64,000 nt of DNA. Origin: JAMXLO01 sp036265005. Lineage in GTDB: Bacteria; Pseudomonadota; Alphaproteobacteria; Acetobacterales; Acetobacteraceae. Made by a program: the position numbers and the translations under genes. The notes under the pieces were generated by a model. The model saw only the letters and a list, made by a program, of their open reading frames with translations. It had not been told where the DNA came from and did no database searches. The DNA is taken from positions 1 through 64,000 of the forward strand of contig DATAPW010000284.1 in the NCBI GenBank assembly GCA_036265005.1. The letters are read 5' to 3'. Within the stretch, counting starts at the first letter, position 1, and the number at the start of each line of letters is the position of its first letter. Positions 1 through 8,819 of the stretch are shown piece after piece.

Positions 1-96
1 CTGTTCTTGGAGGCGCGCCAGTGCCTGACGGAAGGGTAGATGCGTCCGACGGCAAGCGCGGATATCGTCCTCGTGCCGCGTGCCGCCACGCCTAGT

Positions 97-468
97 CTAG
101 GCCGTCCGATAGAGCGGATAGCTGCTTCGGCGCTGCACTTCAGCAATGCCTGAGTCTTCCGCCTCGGCTTGATCATCATCCAGCGCAATATCAATACGCG
201 CGAGTTGACCTCGCGCCAGTTCCTCGATGTCTGCTAGCAGATCGTCGATGTTGCGGCCGTAGCCCGCACTTTGCGCCAGGCGCGCTTGAGCAGCGACCAT
301 GTGCAGGGCTTGCCTGAGGCGATCCAGATACTCGCCCGATAGGGTAACCGAGGCAGAATCATGAGGTTCGCTGCGCATGCTGCAACCTTGGATAAATGTG
401 TGAACGGAAGGAAGTGCCAGCCGCCTGAACGGTCTCGGTCGAAGCTTGGGGATGTTGCTAACATCCAT
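97..468 (-). CDS. hypothetical protein, 123 aa
   Basis: I do not recognise this protein. An open frame of 123 codons has a C-terminal half rich in Asp/Glu/Ala and a central amphipathic helix-like stretch (about residues 43-95) that could be helical or coiled coil. A second in-frame ATG at position 378 (residue 31, sequence MRSEPHDS) begins the more protein-like part, so a 93-residue product is equally possible; neither start has a strong ribosome binding site. No signal peptide or membrane segment is visible. It is isolated, followed on the other strand by the DUF2934 gene. It may be a real small cytosolic protein or a chance frame. Confidence 0.35.
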   Translation of the reverse strand: MDVSNIPKLRPRPFRRLALPSVHTFIQGCSMRSEPHDSASVTLSGEYLDRLRQALHMVAAQARLAQSAGYGRNIDDLLADIEELARGQLARIDIALDDDQAEAEDSGIAEVQRRSSYPLYRTA

Positions 469-655
469 GTGTAGACTTTTGACCTAGCGAGGATTCGGTC
501 GTGCCAGGGCGCAATTGGAGCACTTGCGCACGATAGCGTGACTTGGCTGTCCCAGCGTACTATTGTGCCTGCGCCCGCACCGGTTTGTCGTTGCGAGGCG
601 ATTGTATCCGGCGTTAGGCTTGAATGATTGGTCGTTTCCGAACCGGGAGTGACGG

Positions 656-895
656 ATGCCTGAACCGGATCGATACCACGAACGAGCCATCCGCGAGACG
701 GCGTACTTCATTTGGGAACGGGAGGGCCGCCCCGACGGCAAGGCGCGCGATCATTGGGCTCGTGCGATCGCCGATGCGGCAGTCACGGCTTTCGAGCGTG
801 ACGATGAACCGATGGAGGATGAAGAGAAGGTTCTCGCCGGACTGCCTGACGCGAACTTTCCCGCGTTGCTCACCAGGGACGTGGCGGGTGGGTGA
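656..895 (+). CDS. DUF2934 domain protein, 79 aa
   Basis: Small cytosolic protein matching the DUF2934 pattern: an N-terminal 'IRETAYFIWEREGRPDG' block followed by an 'HWARAIAD' block (residues about 10-40). This is the usual layout of that family in rhizobia and related bacteria. No biochemical function is known for the family. The start at 656 is supported by a GGGAG ribosome binding site about 6 nt upstream. The longer overlapping frame beginning at 624 does not show the family pattern. The stop codon is followed at once by the decayed IS110 transposase, so this may be a boundary of mobile-element debris. Confidence 0.75.
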   Translation: MPEPDRYHERAIRETAYFIWEREGRPDGKARDHWARAIADAAVTAFERDDEPMEDEEKVLAGLPDANFPALLTRDVAGG

Positions 896-1290
896 ATGAC
901 CGCCATCCCCGGCATCGCGGTTCTGGGGATCGATTTGGCAAGAGCTGTTGCCGCCTCGGTGGGCTGGATTAGGCCGGTGCGGTGTTCGAACCGCGGCGTG
1001 TCCGGCCCGAGAATGTCCCCGCCTTCACCAAATCGATGCGGGCCTGCGTCCTGGCGATGGAGGCTTGCTGTGGCGCGCACTACCTCGGCCGGCTCCTGGC
1101 AGCCCAGGGTCACACCGTGCGCTTGATATCGCCCGAATGCGTGCGCTCCTAAGGCGCAGAAGAACGACGACCGGGATGCGGAGGCGATCGCCGAGGCGGC
1201 GAGCCGGCCGACGATGCGCTTCGTCGAGCTCAAGAGCCAGGAGCAGCGCGACAGTGGCCTGTGCTCGCCGTTCAATCCAGCATGTCGAGC
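896..1290 (+). pseudogene. IS110-family transposase remnant (N-terminal part, frameshifted)
   Basis: Three frames together spell the N-terminal catalytic half of an IS110-type DEDD transposase. 'AVLGIDLA' (first Asp region) begins at 896. 'MEACCGAHYLGRLLAAQGH' through 'RLISPECVRS' reads from 1057 in another frame. After an in-frame stop near 1150, 'KAQKNDDRDAEAIAEAASRP' followed by 'TMRFVELKSQEQ' (second acidic cluster) reads in a third frame. The C-terminal transposase_20 part is missing. At least two frameshifts and the truncation make it inactive. The element ends were not identified. Confidence 0.8.
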
Positions 1291-1359
1291 GGTGGTGCAG
1301 TGTGGTGTCCAGCAGCTCTGGTAGGCCGCCGCATTCGGTTCAACCCCACGAGGGGTCGG

Positions 1360-2223
1360 TCATGCCCTCAGAAGGGACGCGATGCGATCGGAACTAACAA
1401 TGTCCTCGTTGAGTTCTATGAAAGACGCAAGATCCGTCGGTGGCGCGGCCAAACCGGTCACCTTGGTCGAGGACCGAGCTGGTGTCCATATCGTGTGAGA
1501 CTGCAACAGATAGATCCCATATACGGCGCGCAATTCATTCGGATCGTAGCCGCGCAACTCCTGTTGAATCGTATGCGCTGTTAGCGCAGCATTCATAACA
1601 ATGGCTGTCTCGGTCAGGGCTTCGCGGTATCGTGCGTTATCGACCACGTCGTGGCCAAAGGTGTTCGCAATTTTTCGCGCTGAAGCCTGAACGACGATAA
1701 GTTGCCTATCGAGAATGCTGCGGAGCGCATGGTTGGTCGCCATGGGCAGGTATCCGGCAGGCTCAAGGAAGGTATCGACGGCGGTGGTCAATGCTCCACA
1801 GCCGCTGTGCCCCAGGACGACGACAAGTCGCAGGCTTCCGCGGAGATGCTCAATCGCGTACCGCAGACTGCCAAGCACGTCGCTACCCAGACCATTGCCG
1901 GCGACGCGGACCACAAACAGGTCATTCGGGCCTTCATTGAAGATCAGCTCGATTGGCACCCGCGCGTCTGAACAGCCCAGAACCGCGGCAAATGGATGCT
2001 GACTTGGCGTGCCCTCCTCACTCAGGTGGATGCCAAGATCACGTGCATCAATTTCGACTATACGGCGAACAGCGCCACCATCCTCGCCCAGGTCTTCCAG
2101 TAAGGCGGCAAACGCACGGTTGCCTTCGCTCAAGCGCAGAAGAGCCGATTCCGTATCCAATGGCCGCGGGCGTGCGGCAACACCCGGTACTCCGTAACGA
2201 TATGTGATTTCCACAACCCTCAT
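1360..2223 (-). CDS. beta-class carbonic anhydrase, 287 aa
   Basis: Interconverts CO2 and bicarbonate in the cytosol. With the start at 2223 the zinc ligands and catalytic dyad of beta-carbonic anhydrases are visible: CSDAR (Cys84, Asp86, Arg88), then the HSGCG block (His139, Cys142). Between them lies the usual 'LFVVRVAGN' strand. The open frame extends upstream to 2307, but that 28-residue extension (Pro/Cys/Arg-rich) does not look like family sequence, so the internal ATG is preferred. At 287 residues it is longer than the usual 200-230, with an unusual N-terminal 60-residue segment and a C-terminal extension. No signal peptide is seen. A second, exported carbonic anhydrase lies at 49180-49887. 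Confidence 0.88.
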   Translation of the reverse strand: MRVVEITYRYGVPGVAARPRPLDTESALLRLSEGNRAFAALLEDLGEDGGAVRRIVEIDARDLGIHLSEEGTPSQHPFAAVLGCSDARVPIELIFNEGPNDLFVVRVAGNGLGSDVLGSLRYAIEHLRGSLRLVVVLGHSGCGALTTAVDTFLEPAGYLPMATNHALRSILDRQLIVVQASARKIANTFGHDVVDNARYREALTETAIVMNAALTAHTIQQELRGYDPNELRAVYGIYLLQSHTIWTPARSSTKVTGLAAPPTDLASFIELNEDIVSSDRIASLLRA

Positions 2224-2505
2224 TGCTCGACCAGCCCTTGTATCCAGGGTTCCGTCCAAACATGCGAACGGCGGAGGCAACCGCGATGAAGCGACCATGT
2301 AGGGCACGCGGGTAGGTGCTCTTGACGCGGGCCGCGCATCAAGCGTTTTGGACCAGCCAGGGCGTAACTTTGCGGAGCTTGGTCGAGCGGCATTTGGCCG
2401 CGTCCTTGTCGTTCGTGAGACAAAGGCCTGCCGATGCTTTCCGGCGGGAACCCATAGCCGCTGCCGTGGTAGCTGGGTACTTCCATCGTCAAATGCTACC
2501 AGCTG

Positions 2506-2877
2506 TCAGGTTCCTGGGCCACGGAGGCCCGCCAGTGTGACAAGCCCCTCGCTGCGAGCCCGCGGCGAAATCCCAGCACAAAAGCGGGCACGCACGCGCT
2601 CTGTAAACTGGTCTTCCACAAAATTCGTCCTCTGGCCGATTCTGGATAGCACCTCCGCCAGCGCCGGCATGATACTGTCCAGAGGGTGACGATTTGTCTT
2701 GGGGAAGATAGCTCGGAAGCTCATGTTGGTGATGGGCTTGGCGCGCACCAGATTGGCCTTGGGCGAAGGTCCTGCCGGCGGCGGGCGCTGGATCGGGCGC
2801 ACTGGGCGTGAAGCGCACTTGGCCGCGGCGAAGAAATCGCGACAGAAGTCGGGACATGCGTAAGCTAGAGTTCTCAC
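2506..2877 (-). CDS. uncharacterised possible small gene
   Basis: A 123-codon frame whose central part, from an internal Met at residue 52 (position 2724) onward, has the composition of a real helical protein ('IMPALAEVLSRIGQR', then 'FVEDQFTERVRARF'). The N-terminal third is Arg/Pro-rich and less convincing. I recognise no family. A competing frame at 2489-2857 on the same strand is low-complexity and less protein-like. It sits upstream of, and divergent from, the OmpA-type gene. It could be a relic of a longer gene. Confidence 0.25.
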   Translation of the reverse strand: MRTLAYACPDFCRDFFAAAKCASRPVRPIQRPPPAGPSPKANLVRAKPITNMSFRAIFPKTNRHPLDSIMPALAEVLSRIGQRTNFVEDQFTERVRARFCAGISPRARSEGLVTLAGLRGPGT

Positions 2878-2963
2878 TGTAACGGCAGTGCTATGGCCGA
2901 AACACCCAGGTTTTCGGAGGTCTGGGGTGGTGATTCAACTGGGCGCATAGGCAGGAGGGAATA

Positions 2964-4124
2964 ATGACCATCCGGAGTGGACTTTTGGCTGCCACGTTCC
3001 TGATAGCGCCCGTTGCGGTGGAAGCGCAGACGCTGGGATATCCGGTGTCCGGCCTCTATATCGGGGCAGCGGGTGGATTCAATATCAAAAGCAATCCGTC
3101 TGTGAAAAATCTCAGCAGCAATCTGAACCCCAATTCCACCGGCTTATCGACGCCCAACCTGAATTTATCCACGGGCATTGGTGCGGCGGCTGCCGGCACA
3201 ATCGGCTATGGGCTGGGAGACGGGCTGCGTGTTGAAATCGAGTATCGCTATGCGAGCAACCCGTTCACGCGGGCCAGCGGCAATAATCGCAACGGACTAG
3301 GTGCGAGCACTGGGACCAGCGGGAACGAGCAGATTGGCGGCCCGATGGTCAATCTGGACTACGACTTCGTCGGCCTTGCCCCGTGGGTGGTGCCCTATGT
3401 CGGCATTGGCGTTGGCTATCAACGCGCCCGCTTGAGCAATTTTTCGACGGTGCCATCGGGCATCACCCCAGCCGCAGCGGCGCTATCCCCAACAATCACC
3501 TCAAATGACACGCGTGCTGCGTTCGCTGCACAGGGCATCGTCGGCGCGGCTTTTCCGATCTCGTCCCTACCAGGACTGGCAATCACGACGGAATACCGGT
3601 TCATGGCATTGACCGGAACGCGCACATACAACGCGGGTTTGACTGTGAATACCCCAACGGGGACGGCATCCAGGTTCGGCACGTTCCAGCTTGGTCATGA
3701 CTACAACAACACATTCCTGTTTGGTATCCGGTATAACTTTGGCGTAGCGCCACCGCCGCCGCCACCGGCTGCCGTGGTTCCGGCGCAGGCTCCGGCCCGC
3801 TCCTACCTGGTGTTCTTCGATTGGGATAAGGCGACGCTCACCGATCGTGCCCGCCAGATCATCCACGAGGCCGCCGACAATTCGACCAGGGTGCAGTACA
3901 CGCGGATCGAGGTTAACGGCTACACCGACACCTCGGGCACGCCCAAGTACAACCAGGGCCTGTCGGTGCGCCGCGCCCAGGCGGTGCAGGCCGAACTGGT
4001 CAAGGACGGCGTACCGCAGAACGCTATCACCATCCAGGGCTTCGGCGACACGCATCTGCTGGTGCCGACTGGCCCAGGGGTTCGCGAGCCGCAGAACCGT
4101 CGCGTTGAAATCGTCATCCGCTGA
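2964..4124 (+). CDS. OmpA-family outer membrane protein, 386 aa
   Basis: Outer-membrane beta-barrel tied to peptidoglycan. An N-terminal signal peptide (residues 1-about 21, ending near VEAQ) is followed by a Gly/Asn/Ser-rich barrel domain (about 30-260) with alternating aromatic strands such as 'LYIGAAGGFNI' and 'YVGIGVGYQRARL'. A Pro-rich linker (PPPPPPAA) follows, then a C-terminal OmpA-like domain (about 275-386). That domain carries 'FFDWDKATLTDRA', 'IEVNGYTDTSG' and the Arg-rich end 'NRRVEIVIR', which in the family bind diaminopimelate of peptidoglycan. The start has an excellent ribosome binding site (GGAGGG, 5 nt upstream). It appears monocistronic. Confidence 0.9.
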   Translation: MTIRSGLLAATFLIAPVAVEAQTLGYPVSGLYIGAAGGFNIKSNPSVKNLSSNLNPNSTGLSTPNLNLSTGIGAAAAGTIGYGLGDGLRVEIEYRYASNPFTRASGNNRNGLGASTGTSGNEQIGGPMVNLDYDFVGLAPWVVPYVGIGVGYQRARLSNFSTVPSGITPAAAALSPTITSNDTRAAFAAQGIVGAAFPISSLPGLAITTEYRFMALTGTRTYNAGLTVNTPTGTASRFGTFQLGHDYNNTFLFGIRYNFGVAPPPPPPAAVVPAQAPARSYLVFFDWDKATLTDRARQIIHEAADNSTRVQYTRIEVNGYTDTSGTPKYNQGLSVRRAQAVQAELVKDGVPQNAITIQGFGDTHLLVPTGPGVREPQNRRVEIVIR

Positions 4125-4509
4125 TCAGGCGGCCTTCATTTTGCTCGCCCGTCTCGTGACCGGATAACCGCTGTCAGTGCGTGGCTTCCTCCGACCAAGT
4201 CTGCCTTGTCTAAGTGCCCTCCTGCACAGCCCGTGCCGGTTGAGCCCCGTTTGGCTCTCGAACTACCGTCCAAGATGGCATAATAGCACCTCCCGGTGAT
4301 TGGAGTTGACACGGTTCGTGGCCGTCGCAAACCGGTCGCCTCTCAGACGCGCGACGCTGTGCCCATCGGCGACTACCCCGCAAGAGCGTCGATCTCGCTG
4401 TCAACATCGGTATGTCATTCCGCTGCCAAAATTAGCAGGTGGACAAAGCTGATCCACTGGCGCTAGCACGCCTCTCGGGTCGGCGGGCCGACCGACCTCG
4501 GAGGCTCTC
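4125..4509. other. intergenic region without recognisable gene
   Basis: No protein-like frame was found in these 385 bases. They contain a short sequence at 4298-4320 nearly identical to one at 35938-35961, of unknown meaning. The last bases carry the GGAGG ribosome binding site of the following DUF2254 gene and presumably its promoter. Confidence 0.5.
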
Positions 4510-5784
4510 ATGCACTGGAATCAATGGTATCGGCTCAAGAGCTATTTCCGCTCGGCGCTCTGGATCGTTCCGTTCTTCGCACTGGTGCTTGAGAATATCG
4601 CCATCCGCCTCGTGTTCGGGCTGCACGAGCGGCTCGGATGGGTGCCTTGGTTTGGCGCGACACCGGGCGGGACATCGGAAGCCCTGAACACCGTCGAGAC
4701 GCTCACGATTTCATTCATCGTCTTTACCTTCGGATCGCTTCTGGTCGCGATCCAGGTCGCGAGCGGACAGCTCACGCCGCGGATCATCGCAACGACGCTG
4801 CTGCGCAACAACGTCATCCGCTTCACCGTCGGCCTGTTCATCTTTACCATGCTGTTCGCCGCAGGTACCGGCGTGCGGCTCGATAGCACGGTCACCCACC
4901 CGGCGGTCGCTATCGCCTGGGCGTTGGGCGTCGTCTCAATCGCGGCATTTCTTTTTCTGATCGACTACACAGCGCGGCTGCTGCGGCCCGTCAGCATTCT
5001 GTGGCGGATCGGCGAACAAGGGATCAAGGTCGTTGAGAGCGTCTTTCCGAACTTGGTCGAGGCGCCCCGGCCTGCGCGGACACCTACTGTCCCGGGCGCG
5101 GCGACACGCGTCGTCGAACATGACGGCACATCCGCCATCGTGCTCGCGGTCAACGTTGACTCGCTCATCGCGCTCGCGCGCCGGGCTGAGGGTGTCATCG
5201 CGTTCGTCCCGCGCGTAGGTGACTTCGTGGCTAGCGGCGAGCCGCTCTACCGCCTTTACGGCAACGCCGCGCAGATCGACGATCGTAAGCTCCGCGCGCA
5301 AGTGGCATTCGGCCCGGAGCGCACGATAGAGCAGGACTCGACCTTTGCATTCCGGGTGATCGTCGACATCGGCATCAAGGCGCTTTCGCCGGCTATCAAC
5401 GACCCCTCCACCGCGGTCATGGCGATCGATCAGCTGCATCGACTGCTCGGCAACGTCGGACGTCGGCACCTGCACGAAGACGCCCTGCTCGACGCAAACG
5501 GTGCGCTGCGTTTGATCTTTCAGACACCGGGATGGGATGACTTCGTGCAACTCGCGGTCAGCGAGATTCGCCTCTACGGCGCGGGCAACTTCCAGGTGTC
5601 GCGGCGGCTACGTGCAATGATAGAAAACCTGCTCGAGAGCCTGCCGGAAAATCGCCGCCCCGCCTTACGCCGCGAACTCGATCTGCTCGACCGCGCGCTC
5701 CCCAAACTGCACGAATTTCCCGAGGATCTGGACCTTGCCAGAAAGGCGGATTTTCAGGGGCTCGGCGGTTCATCGAAACGATAG
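4510..5784 (+). CDS. DUF2254 family predicted membrane protein, 424 aa
   Basis: Integral inner-membrane protein of unknown function. Four hydrophobic segments are visible in the first half (about residues 16-38, 66-88, 103-122, 133-156). A soluble C-terminal half follows, carrying the family signature 'FRVIVDIGIKALSPAINDPSTA' in two parts (residues 284-305) and 'TPGWDDFVQLAVSEIRLYG' (about 340-358). Length and domain order match DUF2254 proteins. A GGAGG ribosome binding site lies 6 nt before the ATG. A paralogue with the same signature is at 17496-18809. The downstream gene is convergent, so this is probably a single-gene unit. The conserved soluble part may sense or gate, but nothing here shows a substrate. 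Confidence 0.85.
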   Translation: MHWNQWYRLKSYFRSALWIVPFFALVLENIAIRLVFGLHERLGWVPWFGATPGGTSEALNTVETLTISFIVFTFGSLLVAIQVASGQLTPRIIATTLLRNNVIRFTVGLFIFTMLFAAGTGVRLDSTVTHPAVAIAWALGVVSIAAFLFLIDYTARLLRPVSILWRIGEQGIKVVESVFPNLVEAPRPARTPTVPGAATRVVEHDGTSAIVLAVNVDSLIALARRAEGVIAFVPRVGDFVASGEPLYRLYGNAAQIDDRKLRAQVAFGPERTIEQDSTFAFRVIVDIGIKALSPAINDPSTAVMAIDQLHRLLGNVGRRHLHEDALLDANGALRLIFQTPGWDDFVQLAVSEIRLYGAGNFQVSRRLRAMIENLLESLPENRRPALRRELDLLDRALPKLHEFPEDLDLARKADFQGLGGSSKR

Positions 5785-5914
5785 GCGCGGCGTGGCGTCG
5801 GCGTCGGCGCTCAGTTCGGATCGTTCTGGGATAGGCATCCATGGCCATCAGACGGTCCGCCTCAAGTGGTGGCGGGTGGATGGCTTAGGTCACGAAACGA
5901 CTCAGCGAACAGGT

Positions 5915-8071
5915 TCATACACTACGACGGCGCCTTCCATGACGGAGCAGCGTCACCAGATACGCGATCAACAAAAAAGCCAGCGCATGCGCGGCGACGA
6001 TTGTGGCCCCGAGAGCCGCCGGCACCGCAGTCATGTCCATCAACGTGCCGGTGTGTGCGTTCATTGTTTGGATGGGTCCCTCGGCGGTGATGAACACCGA
6101 CTTCATCGCTTCGGTCAGCCAGTAGCCGCTGACCGCTATCTTGGCCACCGCTCTGGCGAGGTCGGGCAGCTTTGGCACCAGCACTCCGGCCAGGATCAAT
6201 TGCGGGACCAAGGCCAGAGGAACGATCGTGGTCGCCTGGTCTCGCGTGTTGGCAAACGCCGAGATTACAAGGCCCATCGCTGTGCCTGCCATCGCACCAA
6301 GCGTCAGTAAGGTGAACTGCTGCAGCCGATCGCCTGGAATGCCGTCGGCAAATGCGGACACAAGTATATAGACGACGGCCAGTTGCAACACGGTGAATGC
6401 GCAGGACACCAGGTATTTTGCACCGATAAACGCGGCAGTCGACAGGTTGATGTCGTTTTCACGCCGGTAAATCGCAAGCTCCCCGACGATATCCTTGGAC
6501 GCCGCATTGCAGCCGAGCCAGATCGCGCTCAGGCCAAGCAGCAGCAGAAGCGCGTTCTCCGCGTTGATCCGCTCCTGTCCTGTACCAAAGTCACCGAACG
6601 CATAGCCCATCAGGACGCCGATGAAAACGCTCTGAACCGCTGCCATCGCCAATGTGCGACGATCGGACAGCAACAAGGTCGTATTCCGATGCAGGAGAAT
6701 GGCCGCTTGGCGTGTGACACGCGGCAGTGCTAAGATCACCGGTTCGCGGGGATGTTGCAAAGCTGGACGACGAGTATTGTCGCGAGACTCGACGGTGGGT
6801 GGCAGATTGATTGTGGCGCTCACTGTTGCTTCGAACCTGGCGCGCCAGCTCTCGGCACCAAGTTCGTCTGAGCGCTCAAACACTTCGCCTAAACGGCGAA
6901 CCACGAAGAATTCCAACACCTCGGAGGGTGCGCCAATGAAGGTCGGCTGGCCTCCGCGGCCCATGCACATGACTTTGTCACAGAACTCCGCCACGTTCGC
7001 CAACGTGTGGGTAACAACAATGATGGTCACTCCTTCGTCGGCCAAGCGTCGGAGCAGCCGCATGATCTCCCAATCGGCGCTCTCATCCAGCCCGCTGGTT
7101 ACCTCGTCGAGCAGAAGAAGACTGGGGCGGTTGAGAATCTCGCTGGCCAAGCTGGCGCACTTCTTTTGCCCGCCACTGAGCGCGCCAATGCGTTGGTCGA
7201 GCTGATCGAGTAGATCGACGCTGCGCGCAGCTTCATTCACTGCCAAGTGACGCTGCTCGACAGTGGTGTCCGGCGGCAGCCGAAGCTGCGCCGTGTAGTC
7301 GAGCGCCTGGCGCAGCGTAAGCTGCTCGTGGAGCACGTCCTGTTGCGGCACGTAGGCGATGTCCTGCTTCAAGGCCTGGAAATTGGCGTGCAGGTCACGA
7401 CCGTTGAGCTGCACTATCCCTTCGCTCGGGAGCGCGCGGCCGGCGATGATATTCATCAACGTGGACTTGCCTGAGCCATTGGCTCCGATGATGGCAACAA
7501 ATTCGGACGGGAGAATGCGCAAATTCGCGCCGTGCAGGATACGTCTGGGCACCCCGCTACGGCTCACATCGTAGCTGACGCCACGGACCATTAGCTCGAC
7601 ATTGCCAACGCGTCCCGCCCTGGTGAGCGCAGCGCCATCGAACGTGAGTTGGAATGGGCCGATATCGATGCGGTCACCTTGGATCAGGGGGCGAGTACCG
7701 CGCAGGCGCTCACCGTTGAGATAAGTACCGTTGGTGCCTCCGAGGTCGCGCAGCACAATGGTTCCGTCTACTACCTCGAACGCCGCGTGTCGGCGCGAGA
7801 CATTGGGGTGATCGAGAACGACCTGTCCCGGAATCGCCTGGCGGCCAACTGTCAGATCGTGATCGAGGGTTACACGGTCTGGTAAGGTGGCAACGCCGTC
7901 TTCATCTGTCTGCACGATCCTCGCCTGATTGACGGTCAGCGCGCGTCTTCTCGCCTGACTGCTTCCCCTCATTTTGGTGGCTCCCAACCCGGTGCCCTCG
8001 CTGGCAATGCCATGCGTCAGCGGTTCAATGGTCTCCCCCCATTGGTTAGTGCTTGAAGCTTGGTCCGTCAC
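5915..8071 (-). CDS. FHA-domain ABC transporter, ATPase and permease fused (ABCG-like half-transporter)
   Basis: A single 718-residue polypeptide. The N-terminal FHA domain (about 72-145; VGRQ, 'NVSRRHA', 'GGTNGTYLNG') is predicted to bind phosphothreonine. The ABC ATPase (about 160-400) has Walker A GANGSGKST (197-205), signature LSGGQ (298-302) and Walker B LLLLDEV. The C-terminal ABC-2-type permease (about 470-710) has roughly six transmembrane segments. The order ATPase-then-permease is that of ABCG half-transporters, which dimerise to export lipids or hydrophobic compounds. The FHA fusion suggests control by Ser/Thr phosphorylation, but no kinase is in this window. An alternative start at residue 34 is possible. 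The gene is not obviously in an operon. Confidence 0.9.
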   Translation of the reverse strand: MTDQASSTNQWGETIEPLTHGIASEGTGLGATKMRGSSQARRRALTVNQARIVQTDEDGVATLPDRVTLDHDLTVGRQAIPGQVVLDHPNVSRRHAAFEVVDGTIVLRDLGGTNGTYLNGERLRGTRPLIQGDRIDIGPFQLTFDGAALTRAGRVGNVELMVRGVSYDVSRSGVPRRILHGANLRILPSEFVAIIGANGSGKSTLMNIIAGRALPSEGIVQLNGRDLHANFQALKQDIAYVPQQDVLHEQLTLRQALDYTAQLRLPPDTTVEQRHLAVNEAARSVDLLDQLDQRIGALSGGQKKCASLASEILNRPSLLLLDEVTSGLDESADWEIMRLLRRLADEGVTIIVVTHTLANVAEFCDKVMCMGRGGQPTFIGAPSEVLEFFVVRRLGEVFERSDELGAESWRARFEATVSATINLPPTVESRDNTRRPALQHPREPVILALPRVTRQAAILLHRNTTLLLSDRRTLAMAAVQSVFIGVLMGYAFGDFGTGQERINAENALLLLLGLSAIWLGCNAASKDIVGELAIYRRENDINLSTAAFIGAKYLVSCAFTVLQLAVVYILVSAFADGIPGDRLQQFTLLTLGAMAGTAMGLVISAFANTRDQATTIVPLALVPQLILAGVLVPKLPDLARAVAKIAVSGYWLTEAMKSVFITAEGPIQTMNAHTGTLMDMTAVPAALGATIVAAHALAFLLIAYLVTLLRHGRRRRSV

Positions 8072-8819
8072 AGGCAGCGGCGCAACCGCAGCAAGGGAAA
8101 TCCAAAGCCACTATGAGCGCGGCCATCATAAAAGTCTTGACATTTAATTATCTCGCCTTGTCGTGGCGGCAGGCCGAGTCGGGAGGGCCGCCCATTCCCC
8201 CTGATTGCGGCCATGTGTCGGATCCAAGCCGTCCGCGTGGCGCAGTGATGTCACTTCCAGTCAGGCTGCTGCCGATGACCGATGGACAGAGCTCCAGCCT
8301 GCGCACGCCACATGTGAAAATGACCGCGCAAAACATCGCTCCACTGGGCACGCCTTAGTCAGGTAACTGTGTTTGCGCGGTTGGTTCCTGGAACTGGATA
8401 GGCAGATCGGCTTATTGCGCGTAAGCTGACGTTCTTCGGTGTTGAGCGATGGGAAGTTCATGTGGGCCGCATTCGGCCGGGCGGAAGTTTTCGACTTATC
8501 GCCTACTGGCCACAGGTGCTCATTCCCGAGCCCTGCCGTCAAAGTCGGCAGGCACGCTACCGATAAACACGACACAGAAATATATCTGGCCTGCTACAGA
8601 TGGGTGCAGTATGCTGCCAAACGTAGGTGCACGGATCAAAAAAATGAGCTGGTTCTGTGGCCATTGGCGTCCGTGCGCCTCTACTCAGATCCCGCGCGGT
8701 TTGAGGCGGCTTACGTTGCGGCCGACACCGATCGGCCGCAGGCCCTCGCAATTTCGATGAGCCGAGGCGCGCATAGTCCACCTAGTTGCTAAATCGGGAG
8801 ATCGTCCTAGGAGGCAGAT
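8072..8819. other. intergenic region, likely promoter region of the ureido-compound operon
   Basis: About 750 bases between the divergently transcribed FHA-ABC gene and the operon starting at 8820. Short frames exist on both strands (for example near 8439-8792), but none resembles a known protein or has a convincing start. The downstream end carries a strong ribosome binding site (TAGGAGG) 7 nt before the operon's first ATG. No regulator gene is adjacent, so control of the operon cannot be read from here. Confidence 0.5.

Noticed and set aside
8439..8792. Two overlapping plus-strand frames upstream of the ureido operon
   Set aside because: Neither has a recognisable domain, signal or strong start, and they overlap each other in different frames.
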